A stretch of 25,133 bases of DNA from Spirochaetaceae bacterium (GCA_028527945.1 JAQQAK010000451.1:1-25133); one strand, 5' to 3'. Positions 13,312 through 21,713 are shown, numbered from the stretch's first letter. Notes: generated by a model not told the origin, from the letters alone. Numbers and translations: made by a program.

Positions 13312-14053
13312 GGATAGACTTAATTCAGGGCTGGGTAATCTGTTTACAGCAATAATAATTATTGCCCTCTGGCAGATTGCCTCCCTCCACTACAACGATA
13401 TTATACTTCCCGGACCAATGGCTACCCTGAAAAGCCTTGTTAACCAGCTTGGAGACAACACCTTCTACAGTTCCCTCCTTACAAGCTGCGTCAGGCTGCT
13501 AACCGCGCTCGCGCTGTCAATAGGACTGGGGCTGGCCTTTGGGCTTCTTATGGGAATATTCAAACCGGTGAGATATCTACTGTCTCCGGTAATCTATATC
13601 CTGCAGTCTGTCCCGCCAATACTCTATATGACCCTGGCAATGATATGGTTTGGCCTGAACGGAAGGGCGACCATATTTATAGTAACGGTAGTATCCTTTC
13701 CCGTGCTGGCAGTAAACCTCTGCGAGGGATTTTCAAACATTGACCCCAAGCTTGTAGAAATGGGCAGAAGCTTTCAGTTCTCCAGATCCAAGATTATCCT
13801 GAGCATTATAATCCCCTCTCTTTTAACATATCTTAAATCGGGCCTGATTATTATGCTGAGCCTCAGCTGGAAGCTGCTAATAATGGGAGAGGTCTTGGCA
13901 GCCGGAAGCGGGATAGGTTCACTTCTTACCGACGCGAGGATGAATCTTGAAACAGACAAGGTCTTTTCTCTGGGACTTCTGATTGTAATATTCTGCATTC
14001 TCTCTCAGCTTGGAGCCGGAAAAATGGTGGAGCATCATGATAATCAGAATTAA
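13298..14053 (+). CDS. SsuC/TauC-type ABC transporter permease
   Basis: This 251-residue inner-membrane permease belongs to the BPD_transp_1 family as found in nitrate/sulfonate/taurine importers. About six transmembrane segments are visible. Diagnostic stretches are IIALWQIASLHYNDIILPGP, GLAFGLLMGIFKPVRYLLSPVI, and the EAA-like loop around NIDPKLVEMGRSFQFSRSKIILSIIIPSLL. The start is uncertain: ATG at 13298 (14-nt overlap with the binding-protein gene) or 13277 (35-nt overlap). Either way the genes are coupled. It pairs with the ATPase that begins before its stop. Confidence 0.85.
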   Translation: MIKNKDRLNSGLGNLFTAIIIIALWQIASLHYNDIILPGPMATLKSLVNQLGDNTFYSSLLTSCVRLLTALALSIGLGLAFGLLMGIFKPVRYLLSPVIYILQSVPPILYMTLAMIWFGLNGRATIFIVTVVSFPVLAVNLCEGFSNIDPKLVEMGRSFQFSRSKIILSIIIPSLLTYLKSGLIIMLSLSWKLLIMGEVLAAGSGIGSLLTDARMNLETDKVFSLGLLIVIFCILSQLGAGKMVEHHDNQN

Positions 14054-14744
14054 CAACATAGACTTCTCTTTTGGGGAACTGAATATAATATCGGAACTCT
14101 CGCTTGAAGTAAGAAAGGAAGAGACAATCTGCATAATAGGTCCCTCGGGCTGCGGAAAGACAACGCTTTTAAACCTGATATCAGGAAGCCTTGAGCCGGA
14201 CAGCGGTAATATAACCCGCGGCTACAAGCGCCTTGGCTATGTATTTCAGGAGGACAGGCTTCTTCCATGGAAGACTGTCAGGGAAAATATTTCTATTGTA
14301 AGTCCTGAATCATCAAAAGAAGAACTGACAGAAATAATAAAGCTGGTAGATCTTGAGGGGTTTGAAGAATATAAGCCAGGACAATTAAGCGGAGGAATGC
14401 GCCAAAGGGTTTCAATAGCCAGGGGCTTTTATTATCCCGCGGAGCTTCTGCTTATGGATGAACCACTCAAGTCTCTTGACTACAACCTCAGAATGAGCCT
14501 CCTTGACAGCATTATCAGATTGGCAAACCATGAAAGAAGAAGCCTTTTATATGTCACGCATGAGATAGATGAGGCTCTTCTGCTCGCGGACAGGATAATT
14601 GTTCTGGGAAAACAGCCTGCCGGAATCGCGAGAGAGTTTACAATAAGAACACCGCAGACAGAAAGAAATCTACAGTCACAGGATTTAACATTAATCAGAA
14701 ACCTGATTATAGAAATGCTCACACGCAAAAAAAGTCCAGTATAA
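14037..14744 (+). CDS. SsuB/TauB-type ABC transporter ATPase
   Basis: This 235-residue ATPase energises the importer above. Walker A is GPSGCGKTT, the Q-loop lies in GYVFQEDRLLPWKTVRENI (the phrase typical of nitrate/sulfonate-type ATPases), the signature is LSGGMRQRVSIARGF, Walker B is LLLMDEPLKSLD, and the H-loop is LYVTHEIDEALLLADR. I start at the ATG at 14037, with GGTGGAG 5 nt upstream, rather than the frame's earlier ATG at 14010. This gives a 17-nt overlap with the permease gene. Confidence 0.9.
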   Translation: MIIRINNIDFSFGELNIISELSLEVRKEETICIIGPSGCGKTTLLNLISGSLEPDSGNITRGYKRLGYVFQEDRLLPWKTVRENISIVSPESSKEELTEIIKLVDLEGFEEYKPGQLSGGMRQRVSIARGFYYPAELLLMDEPLKSLDYNLRMSLLDSIIRLANHERRSLLYVTHEIDEALLLADRIIVLGKQPAGIAREFTIRTPQTERNLQSQDLTLIRNLIIEMLTRKKSPV

Positions 14745-14766
14745 TACAGCAGGAGTAACACTAAAT

Positions 14767-15405
14767 ATGGATGAACTTATTAAAGCTACCTTCAATGCTG
14801 ACGGCCATGCCGGAAAATATGACAAAAAAGCAGAAAAAGCAAAGTGGCATGCCCCTGAAATAGTATTTGGCCTGGCCTTTGATTACATAATGGCTGGAGA
14901 ATCCATTCTGGATTTGGGCATAGGAACAGGGCTGTCATCAAAACTTTTCTCAAAGGCCGGACTTAAGGTTTATGGAATGGACTTCTCGGAAAAGATGCTT
15001 GAGGAATGCAGAAAAAAGAACTTCGCCGAAGATCTCAGACAGCATGATCTTTCAAGCCTGCCCTATCCATTTGATGACAGCTCAATGAATCATGCCATCA
15101 GTGTAGGGGTGTTCCAATTAATAGAAGATACAGGACCAATATTCAGAGAGGCTAAAAGGATAATTAAAAAAGACGGCCTTTTCAGTTTCGCGGCCATGCA
15201 CAGGAAAGACTCTGAAGATAAAGACAAGCAGATTAATCCAAAGGTCTGCGGCGGCAAACCTTTTACCGTTTACAGCCAAAGCGAAGAGGAAACCAAAAGC
15301 CTGCTTTCAAGCACCGGCTTCAAGCTTCTTCACAAGATAGAGTTTTCTGCCGTTCACGCGGGTAAAAAAACAAGCTTTGTGGTTTACACGGCAAGAGCAG
15401 AGTAA
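14767..15405 (+). CDS. Class I SAM-dependent methyltransferase
   Basis: This 212-residue protein has the Methyltransf_11-type Rossmann fold. Motif I is ILDLGIGTGLSSKLF (residues ~47-61), the acidic end of strand 2 lies in VYGMDFSEKMLEEC, motif II is NHAISVGVFQLIED, and motif III follows at AKRIIKKDGLFSFAAMH. The N-terminus has FNADGHAGKYDKKAEKAKWHAPE, a pattern of small-molecule methyltransferases. No arsenite-type Cys triad is seen. The gene starts 22 nt after the ATPase gene with AGGAG upstream, so it is probably in the same operon. Its substrate may be the imported compound or a derivative of it; this is an inference from position. Confidence 0.8.
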   Translation: MDELIKATFNADGHAGKYDKKAEKAKWHAPEIVFGLAFDYIMAGESILDLGIGTGLSSKLFSKAGLKVYGMDFSEKMLEECRKKNFAEDLRQHDLSSLPYPFDDSSMNHAISVGVFQLIEDTGPIFREAKRIIKKDGLFSFAAMHRKDSEDKDKQINPKVCGGKPFTVYSQSEEETKSLLSSTGFKLLHKIEFSAVHAGKKTSFVVYTARAE

Positions 15406-15444
15406 ACATTTTTATAACTTCAGCGAAGGAAATTTCCACCTAAA

Positions 15445-15894
15445 TTATCTCTTATTCCTGCAATCAATACATTTGCCGGTTATATTCATAATGTGTGAAT
15501 CTGCCTTAAACCCATACTCATCGCAAATCTCCTTCTGAATACGTTCAAGCCTTTCATCATAAAATTCAATTATTTTGCCACATTCGTTGCAAATCATATG
15601 ATCATGGTGAGCCTTTATCCTTTCATATTTCTTGAAATCATCGTTTATATGAAAAGAATTAATAATCGATGCCTCTTCAAGCAACTTTAGAGTGCGATAA
15701 ACGGTGGCCCTTGAAATTCGTTCATTTCCAGCTTGTTCAAAATACTGAATAAGATCTTCAGGAAGGAAGTGCTCATCCATTTCCATAATTTTTTGAAGTA
15801 TTTTCTCCAGCTCCCAGGTAAGTTTAAGCCACTTGGTCTTCAAGAAAGCGTTGAATATTGCTGTCTTATTATCATTAATTATACAATTACCCAT
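15445..15894 (-). CDS. fur: Fur-family metalloregulator
   Basis: This 149-residue repressor has an N-terminal winged helix with ERISRATVYRTLKLLEEASII (recognition helix at ~60-75). The hinge/regulatory region contains AHHDHMICNECGKIIEF (His96, His97, His99; Cys102-x-x-Cys105). The C-terminal pair Cys142-x-x-Cys145 (GKCIDC) completes a structural Zn(Cys4) site. A longer than usual N-terminal tail precedes the first helix. I use the ATG at 15894: the frame runs to a TTG at 15921, but that lies inside a perfect palindrome. Whether it senses iron (Fur) or peroxide (PerR) is not settled by sequence alone; the operator resembles Fur-type boxes. It converges with the methyltransferase gene and is divergent from a ferredoxin gene. 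Confidence 0.85.
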   Translation of the reverse strand: MGNCIINDNKTAIFNAFLKTKWLKLTWELEKILQKIMEMDEHFLPEDLIQYFEQAGNERISRATVYRTLKLLEEASIINSFHINDDFKKYERIKAHHDHMICNECGKIIEFYDERLERIQKEICDEYGFKADSHIMNITGKCIDCRNKR

Positions 15895-15903
15895 AACAGC
15901 CTT

Positions 15904-15922
15904 ATTGAGACTGAGTCTCAAT
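15904..15922. promoter_or_regulatory. Fur-type box ahead of fur
   Basis: ATTGAGACTGAGTCTCAAT is a perfect 19-bp palindrome (9-bp arms, central G). Its layout, TTGAGA-N5-TCTCAA, is that of Fur-type operators in several Gram-negative lineages. It lies 10-28 bp upstream of the fur ATG, where binding would block fur transcription or translation, implying autoregulation. It could also affect the divergent ferredoxin promoter ~30 bp away. Confidence 0.65.
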
Positions 15923-15951
15923 ATAAATCCTTTTAATACAACAAATTAAAC

Positions 15952-15980
15952 TTGCTACCAGCAAGCTTCTCCCTTATACT
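15952..15980 (+). promoter_or_regulatory. Ferredoxin promoter
   Basis: TTGCTA (15952-15957), a 17-bp spacer and TATACT (15975-15980) form a good sigma70 promoter ahead of the ferredoxin gene. An inverted repeat CTTGCT-ACC-AGCAAG (15951-15965) overlaps the -35 and could be an operator. Confidence 0.55.
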
Positions 15981-16012
15981 CAAATTAACTTAATTACCGA
16001 AGGAGTATAAGT

Positions 16013-16177
16013 ATGTATATAATTAGTGATGACTGCACAACTTGCGGAGCTTGTCAGAGTGAATGTCCATTTGATGCTATAGAAGCCGGTGACGATAAAT
16101 ATAAAATCACCGATAAATGCACAGACTGTGGAACCTGTGCCGAAGTATGTCCTGTTGAGGCAATTTCAGCTGGTTGA
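16013..16177 (+). CDS. Small 2[4Fe-4S] ferredoxin
   Basis: This 54-residue clostridial-type ferredoxin is a soluble low-potential electron carrier. Two classical motifs are present: Cys8, 11 and 14 with Cys18-Pro, and Cys36, 39 and 42 with Cys46-Pro (each C-x2-C-x2-C-x3-C-P). The intervening sequence is short (GDDKYKITDK), and the protein has the pseudo-twofold symmetry of the family. AAGGAG lies 8 nt before the ATG. The gene is monocistronic, with its own promoter and a terminator right after it. Such a carrier fits anaerobic metabolism, for example pyruvate:ferredoxin oxidoreductase or hydrogenase partners, none of which are in this window. Confidence 0.95.
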   Translation: MYIISDDCTTCGACQSECPFDAIEAGDDKYKITDKCTDCGTCAEVCPVEAISAG

Positions 16178-16190
16178 TTCCTACAGAGAT

Positions 16191-16222
16191 GCAGCCTTCA
16201 ATTGAGGGTTGCATTTTTTATT
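16191..16222 (+). terminator. Rho-independent terminator of the ferredoxin gene
   Basis: GCAGCCTTCA and its partner TTGAGGGTTGC form a stem of about nine pairs (including G-T wobbles) at 16191-16212, directly followed by ATTTTTTATTT. It begins 14 nt after the ferredoxin stop. Confidence 0.85.
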
Positions 16223-16398
16223 TCACTCTTACTCAATAATTTAATCATTACCAATTATTTTGGTTAATCTAACTATATTAGGATAGATGCTTTTTAATAC
16301 TGAGTCAATCTAAAATAATAATTTCATTGTTTATTTATTCAGATTTCAAGCTTTCTCTACTATACATATAAAATTACCTAACAGCTTTTTTAATTGAC

Positions 16399-17619
16399 AT
16401 GATTTATAAGTTCTCATATCATTTATCACCATTGGAGATGGAAACTTTTTGCAGGATAGATATAAATTTAATGGTCTCAATAATTATTATAATGATTATT
16501 GTAGTTACCTATCATAAACAAAAAACTCGTGCAGTTTTGACAAATCTATACATGGCGCTATGCTGGTCTATTCTTTTTGTTCTTGTTCTTGATACATGTG
16601 TCTGGGCTGATGCCGGAATCTTATTTAAAAATCCAATACCTGTGACTTACACCCTAAACTTCATGCTTCATCTATGCCAGCCAATTCCGTTAATCATTTG
16701 GTTATACTATATAGATTTTATGTTCAATAAATCTACCGAACGCTTAAAACACAGATGGAGTTATCTACTCCCATTCATACTTACTGTTATTCTTATGATA
16801 TATTCTACCTTTACCGGTTTTATCTTTTATATAGATGATTCAAATATCTATCATGTAGGGCCAGGACTTATTCTTATAACTATACTTTATGCTCTACCTT
16901 TATTAGCTTCATTCGCTAATGTAATAAAATACAGGAAAACAAGTGATCGTAAAACTTTATGTATAATAGTTTTATTTAGCATTATACCTGTTGCCGGAAT
17001 GATTCTTCAGGTTCCATACGGAAAAGGGCCTCTTGTATGGCCTTCTGTCGGACTTCTTGTAATTCTTATCTATATTTTTCTTCAGGCACAGAGGGATACA
17101 AGAGATTACCTGACAGGCCTTTTAAACCGGCAGCAGATAGATGAATTAATAAAATACAGAATAAAGGATCACTCAAGACGCGGCGGCTTTGGTATTATCA
17201 TGATAGATATGGATGACTTTAAACTAATAAACGATGAGTATGGACATACTGAAGGAGATGAAGCCCTTATAACACTCTCTTCAATACTTATCAGTTCTAT
17301 AAAAACAAAAGATAAAGCCGGGCGATTTGGCGGTGATGAGTTTATAATTATGGTAGATACTGACAATGATAAGGCAATGGAAGAAGTAATCGATCGTATT
17401 CATAAAAAAATAACTTTGATAAATTCCAAAAAGAAAAAACCTTATGAAATATCAATCAGCGCAGGATATGTTATTTATTCACCAGAAAAATATTCCAGCT
17501 TTATAGAATTAATGAGCGATGCTGACAAGAATATGTATGAAGTTAAAAAAGCCGGAAAGTTTGATTCAGAAAAGCAAGGCATACAAAGACCGCTTTTATG
17601 CTCAGATGAAAATCCTTGA
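16399..17619 (+). CDS. Membrane-bound diguanylate cyclase (GGDEF)
   Basis: This is a 406-residue protein. Residues ~1-230 hold about seven transmembrane helices, with the motif ETFCRIDINL near the start and a QPIPLIIWLYYIDF segment, an architecture frequent in anaerobes and spirochaetes. A GGDEF domain follows from ~234 (RDYLTGLLNRQQ). The active site GGDEF (311-315) is intact, with the preceding MIDMDDFKLINDEYGH metal/GTP loop, so c-di-GMP synthesis is expected. The product-inhibition I-site position reads KTKD (302-305) instead of RxxD, so allosteric feedback is probably weak or absent. No clear ribosome site marks the start; the ATG at 16438 is an alternative that keeps the conserved motif. 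It is not obviously in an operon. Confidence 0.88.
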   Translation: MIYKFSYHLSPLEMETFCRIDINLMVSIIIIMIIVVTYHKQKTRAVLTNLYMALCWSILFVLVLDTCVWADAGILFKNPIPVTYTLNFMLHLCQPIPLIIWLYYIDFMFNKSTERLKHRWSYLLPFILTVILMIYSTFTGFIFYIDDSNIYHVGPGLILITILYALPLLASFANVIKYRKTSDRKTLCIIVLFSIIPVAGMILQVPYGKGPLVWPSVGLLVILIYIFLQAQRDTRDYLTGLLNRQQIDELIKYRIKDHSRRGGFGIIMIDMDDFKLINDEYGHTEGDEALITLSSILISSIKTKDKAGRFGGDEFIIMVDTDNDKAMEEVIDRIHKKITLINSKKKKPYEISISAGYVIYSPEKYSSFIELMSDADKNMYEVKKAGKFDSEKQGIQRPLLCSDENP

Positions 17620-17652
17620 TATAATTAAGGATATTTAGGCTAAAATATTTTA

Positions 17653-17682
17653 TTGACGATAACAAATCTATTTAAGTAGATT
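17653..17682 (+). promoter_or_regulatory. Promoter with overlapping palindrome ahead of flavodoxin gene
   Basis: TTGACG (17653-17658) is followed after 18 bp by TAGATT (17677-17682) as a weak promoter. The -10 is inside a nearly perfect 18-bp palindrome AATCTATTTAAGTAGATT (17665-17682; one mismatched pair). This arrangement suggests repressor control. The site does not match the feo palindrome or the Fur box of this window. Confidence 0.45.
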
Positions 17683-17712
17683 ATTGATATAAAAAGCAAA
17701 GGATAATACATA

Positions 17713-18180
17713 ATGAAAACCTTAATTCTTTATTACACAAAAACGGGACATACACTTGAGGCTGTAACATCAGTAGCAGAAGGTCTGAAAGCTGGCGGCG
17801 CAGAGGTGACCTCCTGTTCAGTTAAAGACTTCACCCCTTCAATGCTGGACGACTGCGACAGCCTTATCGCGGCAAGCCCCTGCTGGGCAGGATCTTTTGG
17901 AAAGAATGGCGCGGCAAAACCGCTGGTTAAAGTTATTGACTCATTGCCGGAAGCCTGCTTCAAAGGCAAAAAATGCGGGGCTGTAGCCGTACACGCGGCA
18001 AGCGGAGGTGAAAATACTATTTCTCATTTAGAACGCCTTTTACGCTCAAAGGGGTGTTCAGATTTTAAAGCCGGCCCTTTTGTAAAGGCGGGTAATCCTC
18101 TCAGTATAGGCAAGGGATCTTCTGTTTCAGCTGATGACGAAAAGCTTTTATGCGAATTTGGTGAAAACTTTACTAAATAA
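17713..18180 (+). CDS. Flavodoxin-like FMN protein
   Basis: This 155-residue protein has the flavodoxin fold. The N-terminal strand LILYYTKTGHTLEAV carries the FMN-phosphate loop YTKTGHT (T-x-T-G-x-T type). It is followed by DCDSLIAASPCWAGSFGKNGAAKPL (second FMN loop) and KKCGAVAVHAASGGENTI (third loop). The length fits short-chain flavodoxins/NADPH-reductase-like proteins. Flavodoxins substitute for ferredoxin when iron is scarce, which would fit the Fur- and Feo-rich surroundings, but no Fur box like that at 15904 is seen ahead of it. It is convergent with the ABC transporter genes, with only 42 bp between stops. Confidence 0.82.
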   Translation: MKTLILYYTKTGHTLEAVTSVAEGLKAGGAEVTSCSVKDFTPSMLDDCDSLIAASPCWAGSFGKNGAAKPLVKVIDSLPEACFKGKKCGAVAVHAASGGENTISHLERLLRSKGCSDFKAGPFVKAGNPLSIGKGSSVSADDEKLLCEFGENFTK

Positions 18181-18222
18181 GCCCTGCCTTCCTGAAGTGC
18201 TTCTTTAGAACAGCTATCCCTA

Positions 18223-19977
18223 TCAAGGCATTTCCTGACAGGAGTTTTCGCCCTGAGCCAGCAGCCACTGCCTTGCATCCTCCTGAGCGCTCCATAATTT
18301 GCGGTACAGGCCCTCTGCCTCGGCCAGCATGTCATGCCAGCCCTCCTCAACAAGGACTCCTTCATTAAAAACAAGGATATTATCAGCAGTACGAATGGTT
18401 CTGAGATGATGGGCGATAACAAGAACAGTACGGTTTCTTGCAAGGTTGCTGATAGCTCTCTGAATTTTTGCCTCGTTTACCGGATCTACATTGCTGGTTA
18501 TCTCATCAAGAAGGACGATTGGAGAATCCTTCAAGAACGCCCTGGCAATAGAGATTCGCTGCTTCTGACCACCGGACAGCCCCACTCCGTTTTCCCCAAC
18601 AGGTGTATCGTAGCCCATGGGGAGACTCATGATAAAATCATGAATCATAGCCTTCTTCGCTGCCTCGATGACATCATCTCTTGTGGCATTCTGATTACCA
18701 ATCTTGATATTCCCCTCGATTGTGTCGGCAAAGAGAATAACGTTCTGCATTACAATACTGATATTGGCAAGCAGATCATCATAGTTGATGTCACGGATAT
18801 CAACTCCGCCAATCCTGATAGCGCCCCTTTGGGGTTCCCAGAACCTTAGAAGCAGATTGGTTATGGTCGTTTTTCCGGAACCGGAAGGGCCTACAAGAGC
18901 GGTAAGGCTGCCCTCAGCCAGACGGAAATTAGCATCCTTCATTTCAAACTCTCCCTCTTCGTAGGAAAATCCAACATGATCATATTCAATATCAAAACCA
19001 TCTGGATTTTTTGAGATAACCGGAGACTCAACAACGGGAGCATCAAAAATAGTCATAATTCTTTTATAGCTGTCAGTTACTTTAATATAATTTGTCCAGT
19101 GGGTTTCCATTTCAACAAATGGCTTGTAAAACTCACGACTTATAATGACAAAGATAAGATAGTTAAAAACACTTAGACTTTCACGAAATACAAACCATGC
19201 TCCAAGAGTAGCCAAAACAGCAAAACAGAGTTCGACAAAAAAGGAATACCGGCCAAGGTAGCCCGCTACGCGTCTGGAAACTTTCTTGCTGCTTTCTCCA
19301 AAACTTTTCGTACTAACCTGTAATTTCTCCTGAAAATCTTTACTTTCGTTAAAGGCCTTTAAAAGTGGAATTCCCTTAACGTATTCAACAAAGAGGCTGA
19401 CCATATCAGCAAGATTATCTTGAGATTCCTCTTGTACCTTTTGCCCGCCCTTAATTCCGCTTACAAGAATTAGAACAGCAACAGGAAGAAGTGATATCAT
19501 GGCAAGTCCCATTCTCCAGTCAACCAGAAAGAGACCTGCACCAAGGATGATAGCCACAATAAAATCGCTACTCATTCTTGACCACATATGTGCTACTACA
19601 GCCTCCATAGTGGAAACATCCTTTTGGATTATTGTACTAATTTCACCAATTCTCTCCTTTGAATAAAAACCCAGAGAAAAACCCTTCAAGCGCTTCAGTA
19701 TAGAACGGCGAATATTTTGCTCAACATCAAAACCGGCAAAATGCTTGGCCATATCAGCTGTAACATTACAGGCAGCCTTGAAAACAACCAGAGCTATGAG
19801 TCCAAGCCAGTAGTGAGACAATATAACCTGCTGACCACTTGTAATTTTTTCTATCATATTAATAACGAGCAGCATCATTGCTGTCCCTGTTAGAGCGTAA
19901 AGAACAAAAAATATAATTGATAAAATAAGTACGCCCTTTCCTTTAGAACTTAAATTACCTAGTATTTGCTTAATCAT
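18223..19977 (-). CDS. ABC transporter, fused permease-ATPase (second half of heterodimer)
   Basis: This 584-residue half transporter has six N-terminal membrane helices (~1-320) and a C-terminal nucleotide-binding domain (~340-570). Walker A is GPSGSGKTT, the signature is LSGGQKQRISIARAF, Walker B is IVLLDEITSNVDPVNE with the catalytic Glu present, and the H-loop is LVIAHHLRTI. The SFYSKERIGEISTIIQKDVSTME-like segment is the conserved exporter-fold intracellular loop. The gene overlaps its partner by 4 nt and has AGGAG before its ATG. The xDPxNE phrase after Walker B recalls exporter-fold siderophore importers (IrtAB/YbtPQ), as well as many Firmicute exporters, so direction and cargo are open. 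Confidence 0.88.
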   Translation of the reverse strand: MIKQILGNLSSKGKGVLILSIIFFVLYALTGTAMMLLVINMIEKITSGQQVILSHYWLGLIALVVFKAACNVTADMAKHFAGFDVEQNIRRSILKRLKGFSLGFYSKERIGEISTIIQKDVSTMEAVVAHMWSRMSSDFIVAIILGAGLFLVDWRMGLAMISLLPVAVLILVSGIKGGQKVQEESQDNLADMVSLFVEYVKGIPLLKAFNESKDFQEKLQVSTKSFGESSKKVSRRVAGYLGRYSFFVELCFAVLATLGAWFVFRESLSVFNYLIFVIISREFYKPFVEMETHWTNYIKVTDSYKRIMTIFDAPVVESPVISKNPDGFDIEYDHVGFSYEEGEFEMKDANFRLAEGSLTALVGPSGSGKTTITNLLLRFWEPQRGAIRIGGVDIRDINYDDLLANISIVMQNVILFADTIEGNIKIGNQNATRDDVIEAAKKAMIHDFIMSLPMGYDTPVGENGVGLSGGQKQRISIARAFLKDSPIVLLDEITSNVDPVNEAKIQRAISNLARNRTVLVIAHHLRTIRTADNILVFNEGVLVEEGWHDMLAEAEGLYRKLWSAQEDARQWLLAQGENSCQEMP

Positions 19978-21713
19978 ACAAGAATCTCCTCATCTTTAAT
20001 CTGCCATGAATCAACCTGGCTTTGCTTCTCAACCATCTCGGCGTACATGCCGCAAGAAGAAAGAAGCTCTGTGTGCCGACCTGAGGCAACAACATGGCCT
20101 TCATCCATGACAACAATTTGATCTGCTCCGGTAATGGTATTTAGGTGGTGGGCAATCATAATTAATGTTTTATCTTTACCAAGATTACTAATAGCCTGTT
20201 GAATTAATTTCTCATTACTAGGGTCTATAGCCGCTGTTGCCTCATCTAAAATAATTATTGGCGCGTTTTTAAGGATCATTCTGGCAATTGATATACGCTG
20301 CTTTTCGCCGCCGGAAAACTTGGTTCCGCCTTCTCCAGCCAGAGTCTCGTAACCATTTGGAAGACTCATAATCATATCATGGATTTGAGCTTTTTTAGCA
20401 GCCTCTATAATCTCAGCCTTTGTAGCATGAGGCTTTCCAATCCGGATATTCTCTTCTATTGAAAGATTAAAAAGAAAAACCTCCTGCTGTACGATGGAAA
20501 CAAGAGAGCTCAAGGCATCTTCACTCATGTCATTCAAATCCTGCTCTCCTATGGACAACCGTCCACTATCAGGCTGCCAGAATCCCATAATCAGGTTAGC
20601 CAGAGTTGATTTTCCACAGCCGGAAGCCCCTACAATAGCATTTACCGACTTTTCACGAAAACAAAGGTTTATATCGTGTAAAACCTTTTTCTCAGGTGTA
20701 TAGCTGAAATCAACCTTGTCAAAGACAATATCACCGGCTTTAGGATTAGGGTACTTATTACCGCGTGGCAGAGGCTTTTCACCAATTACAGAATAGATAC
20801 TTTCAATCGACTGACCAAAGACAATCTGGTAATGCTGAAAGGTTGCTAACTTGGCAAACGCGGAAAGAAAAACACCGCCGAGAATTAACGCCAGCACAAA
20901 GCCCTGAGTACTTACTGCTCCATTTGAAAGCAGGATAGAGCCAACAATCACCATAACAACAAGACCGCCTTCAAGCATCATGGAAATAAGCCCCATAGGG
21001 ACAGAAATACTCAACATTACTTTTTTTACCCAGGTAATATATTCGCTCATATGATCAAGAACTTTTTTTGTTTTGTTTTCTTCGCGGGCAAAGGCCTTGA
21101 TAACAGGAATAGTTGCAATATACTCCAGTAAGTCCTCAGACATTATTTTTGTACTTTCTGCATACTTCGCCATTGATTTTCCCCAGATTTTATTCATAAT
21201 TTTTCTGAACAAAATCATTAGAGGAGCAGTACAAACAAGAGCAATTCCTAACCTCCAGTCAACAATAGAAATAATAATAAATACTGCGACAGGAATCAGT
21301 GTTGATGTCATAATTTCCGGCAAACCATGTGCCAGATAAACTTCGACCTGTTCAACATCGTGATTCACGATATTAGCCAAATCTCCGGTTTTTCTTTTCT
21401 GAAAAAAGCCAAGAGACATTTTTTTCAGTTGCTTGATAAGATCAAGGCGAATCTCAGAAAGAGAATTATAAGCCCCCTCATGAACCTTCCAAATTGACAG
21501 TCCGTAAAAAAAAGCCTTAAGAGCCAGAGATGCTGTAATAACAATTGCACCCTGAATAATAAGCTCTTTTTTTATTGTCCCATCCATTATTTTTCCAACC
21601 ATATAAACGACAACCAAACTTGGGAAGGTTCCAAGAATTGCATTAAATGTTAAAAAAATATTGGATGCAAAATTTCTGTTTTTTACTTGCTTGCTATAAG
21701 CTTTCTGATCCAT
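19974..21713 (-). CDS. ABC transporter, fused permease-ATPase (first half of heterodimer)
   Basis: This 579-residue half transporter has membrane helices at ~1-310, with GFFQKRKTGDLANIVNHDVEQVE as the intracellular loop, and a nucleotide-binding domain. Walker A is GASGCGKST, the signature is FSGGEKQRISIARMI, Walker B is IIILDEATAAIDPSNE, and the H-loop is LIMIAHHLNTI. Both partners keep the catalytic Glu, so neither site is obviously degenerate, unlike many heterodimeric multidrug exporters. The frame begins at a GTG at 21731, but I favour the ATG at 21713 because AAGGA lies 8 nt before it. A TetR-type operator candidate sits ~60 bp upstream. Confidence 0.88.
   Translation of the reverse strand: MDQKAYSKQVKNRNFASNIFLTFNAILGTFPSLVVVYMVGKIMDGTIKKELIIQGAIVITASLALKAFFYGLSIWKVHEGAYNSLSEIRLDLIKQLKKMSLGFFQKRKTGDLANIVNHDVEQVEVYLAHGLPEIMTSTLIPVAVFIIISIVDWRLGIALVCTAPLMILFRKIMNKIWGKSMAKYAESTKIMSEDLLEYIATIPVIKAFAREENKTKKVLDHMSEYITWVKKVMLSISVPMGLISMMLEGGLVVMVIVGSILLSNGAVSTQGFVLALILGGVFLSAFAKLATFQHYQIVFGQSIESIYSVIGEKPLPRGNKYPNPKAGDIVFDKVDFSYTPEKKVLHDINLCFREKSVNAIVGASGCGKSTLANLIMGFWQPDSGRLSIGEQDLNDMSEDALSSLVSIVQQEVFLFNLSIEENIRIGKPHATKAEIIEAAKKAQIHDMIMSLPNGYETLAGEGGTKFSGGEKQRISIARMILKNAPIIILDEATAAIDPSNEKLIQQAISNLGKDKTLIMIAHHLNTITGADQIVVMDEGHVVASGRHTELLSSCGMYAEMVEKQSQVDSWQIKDEEILV

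Noticed and set aside
17623..17641. TTTAGGCTAAAATA as a DtxR box or GGDEF-gene terminator
   Set aside because: The symmetric core is short and AT-rich, the arms are out of register by one base, and there is no convincing stem plus T run.
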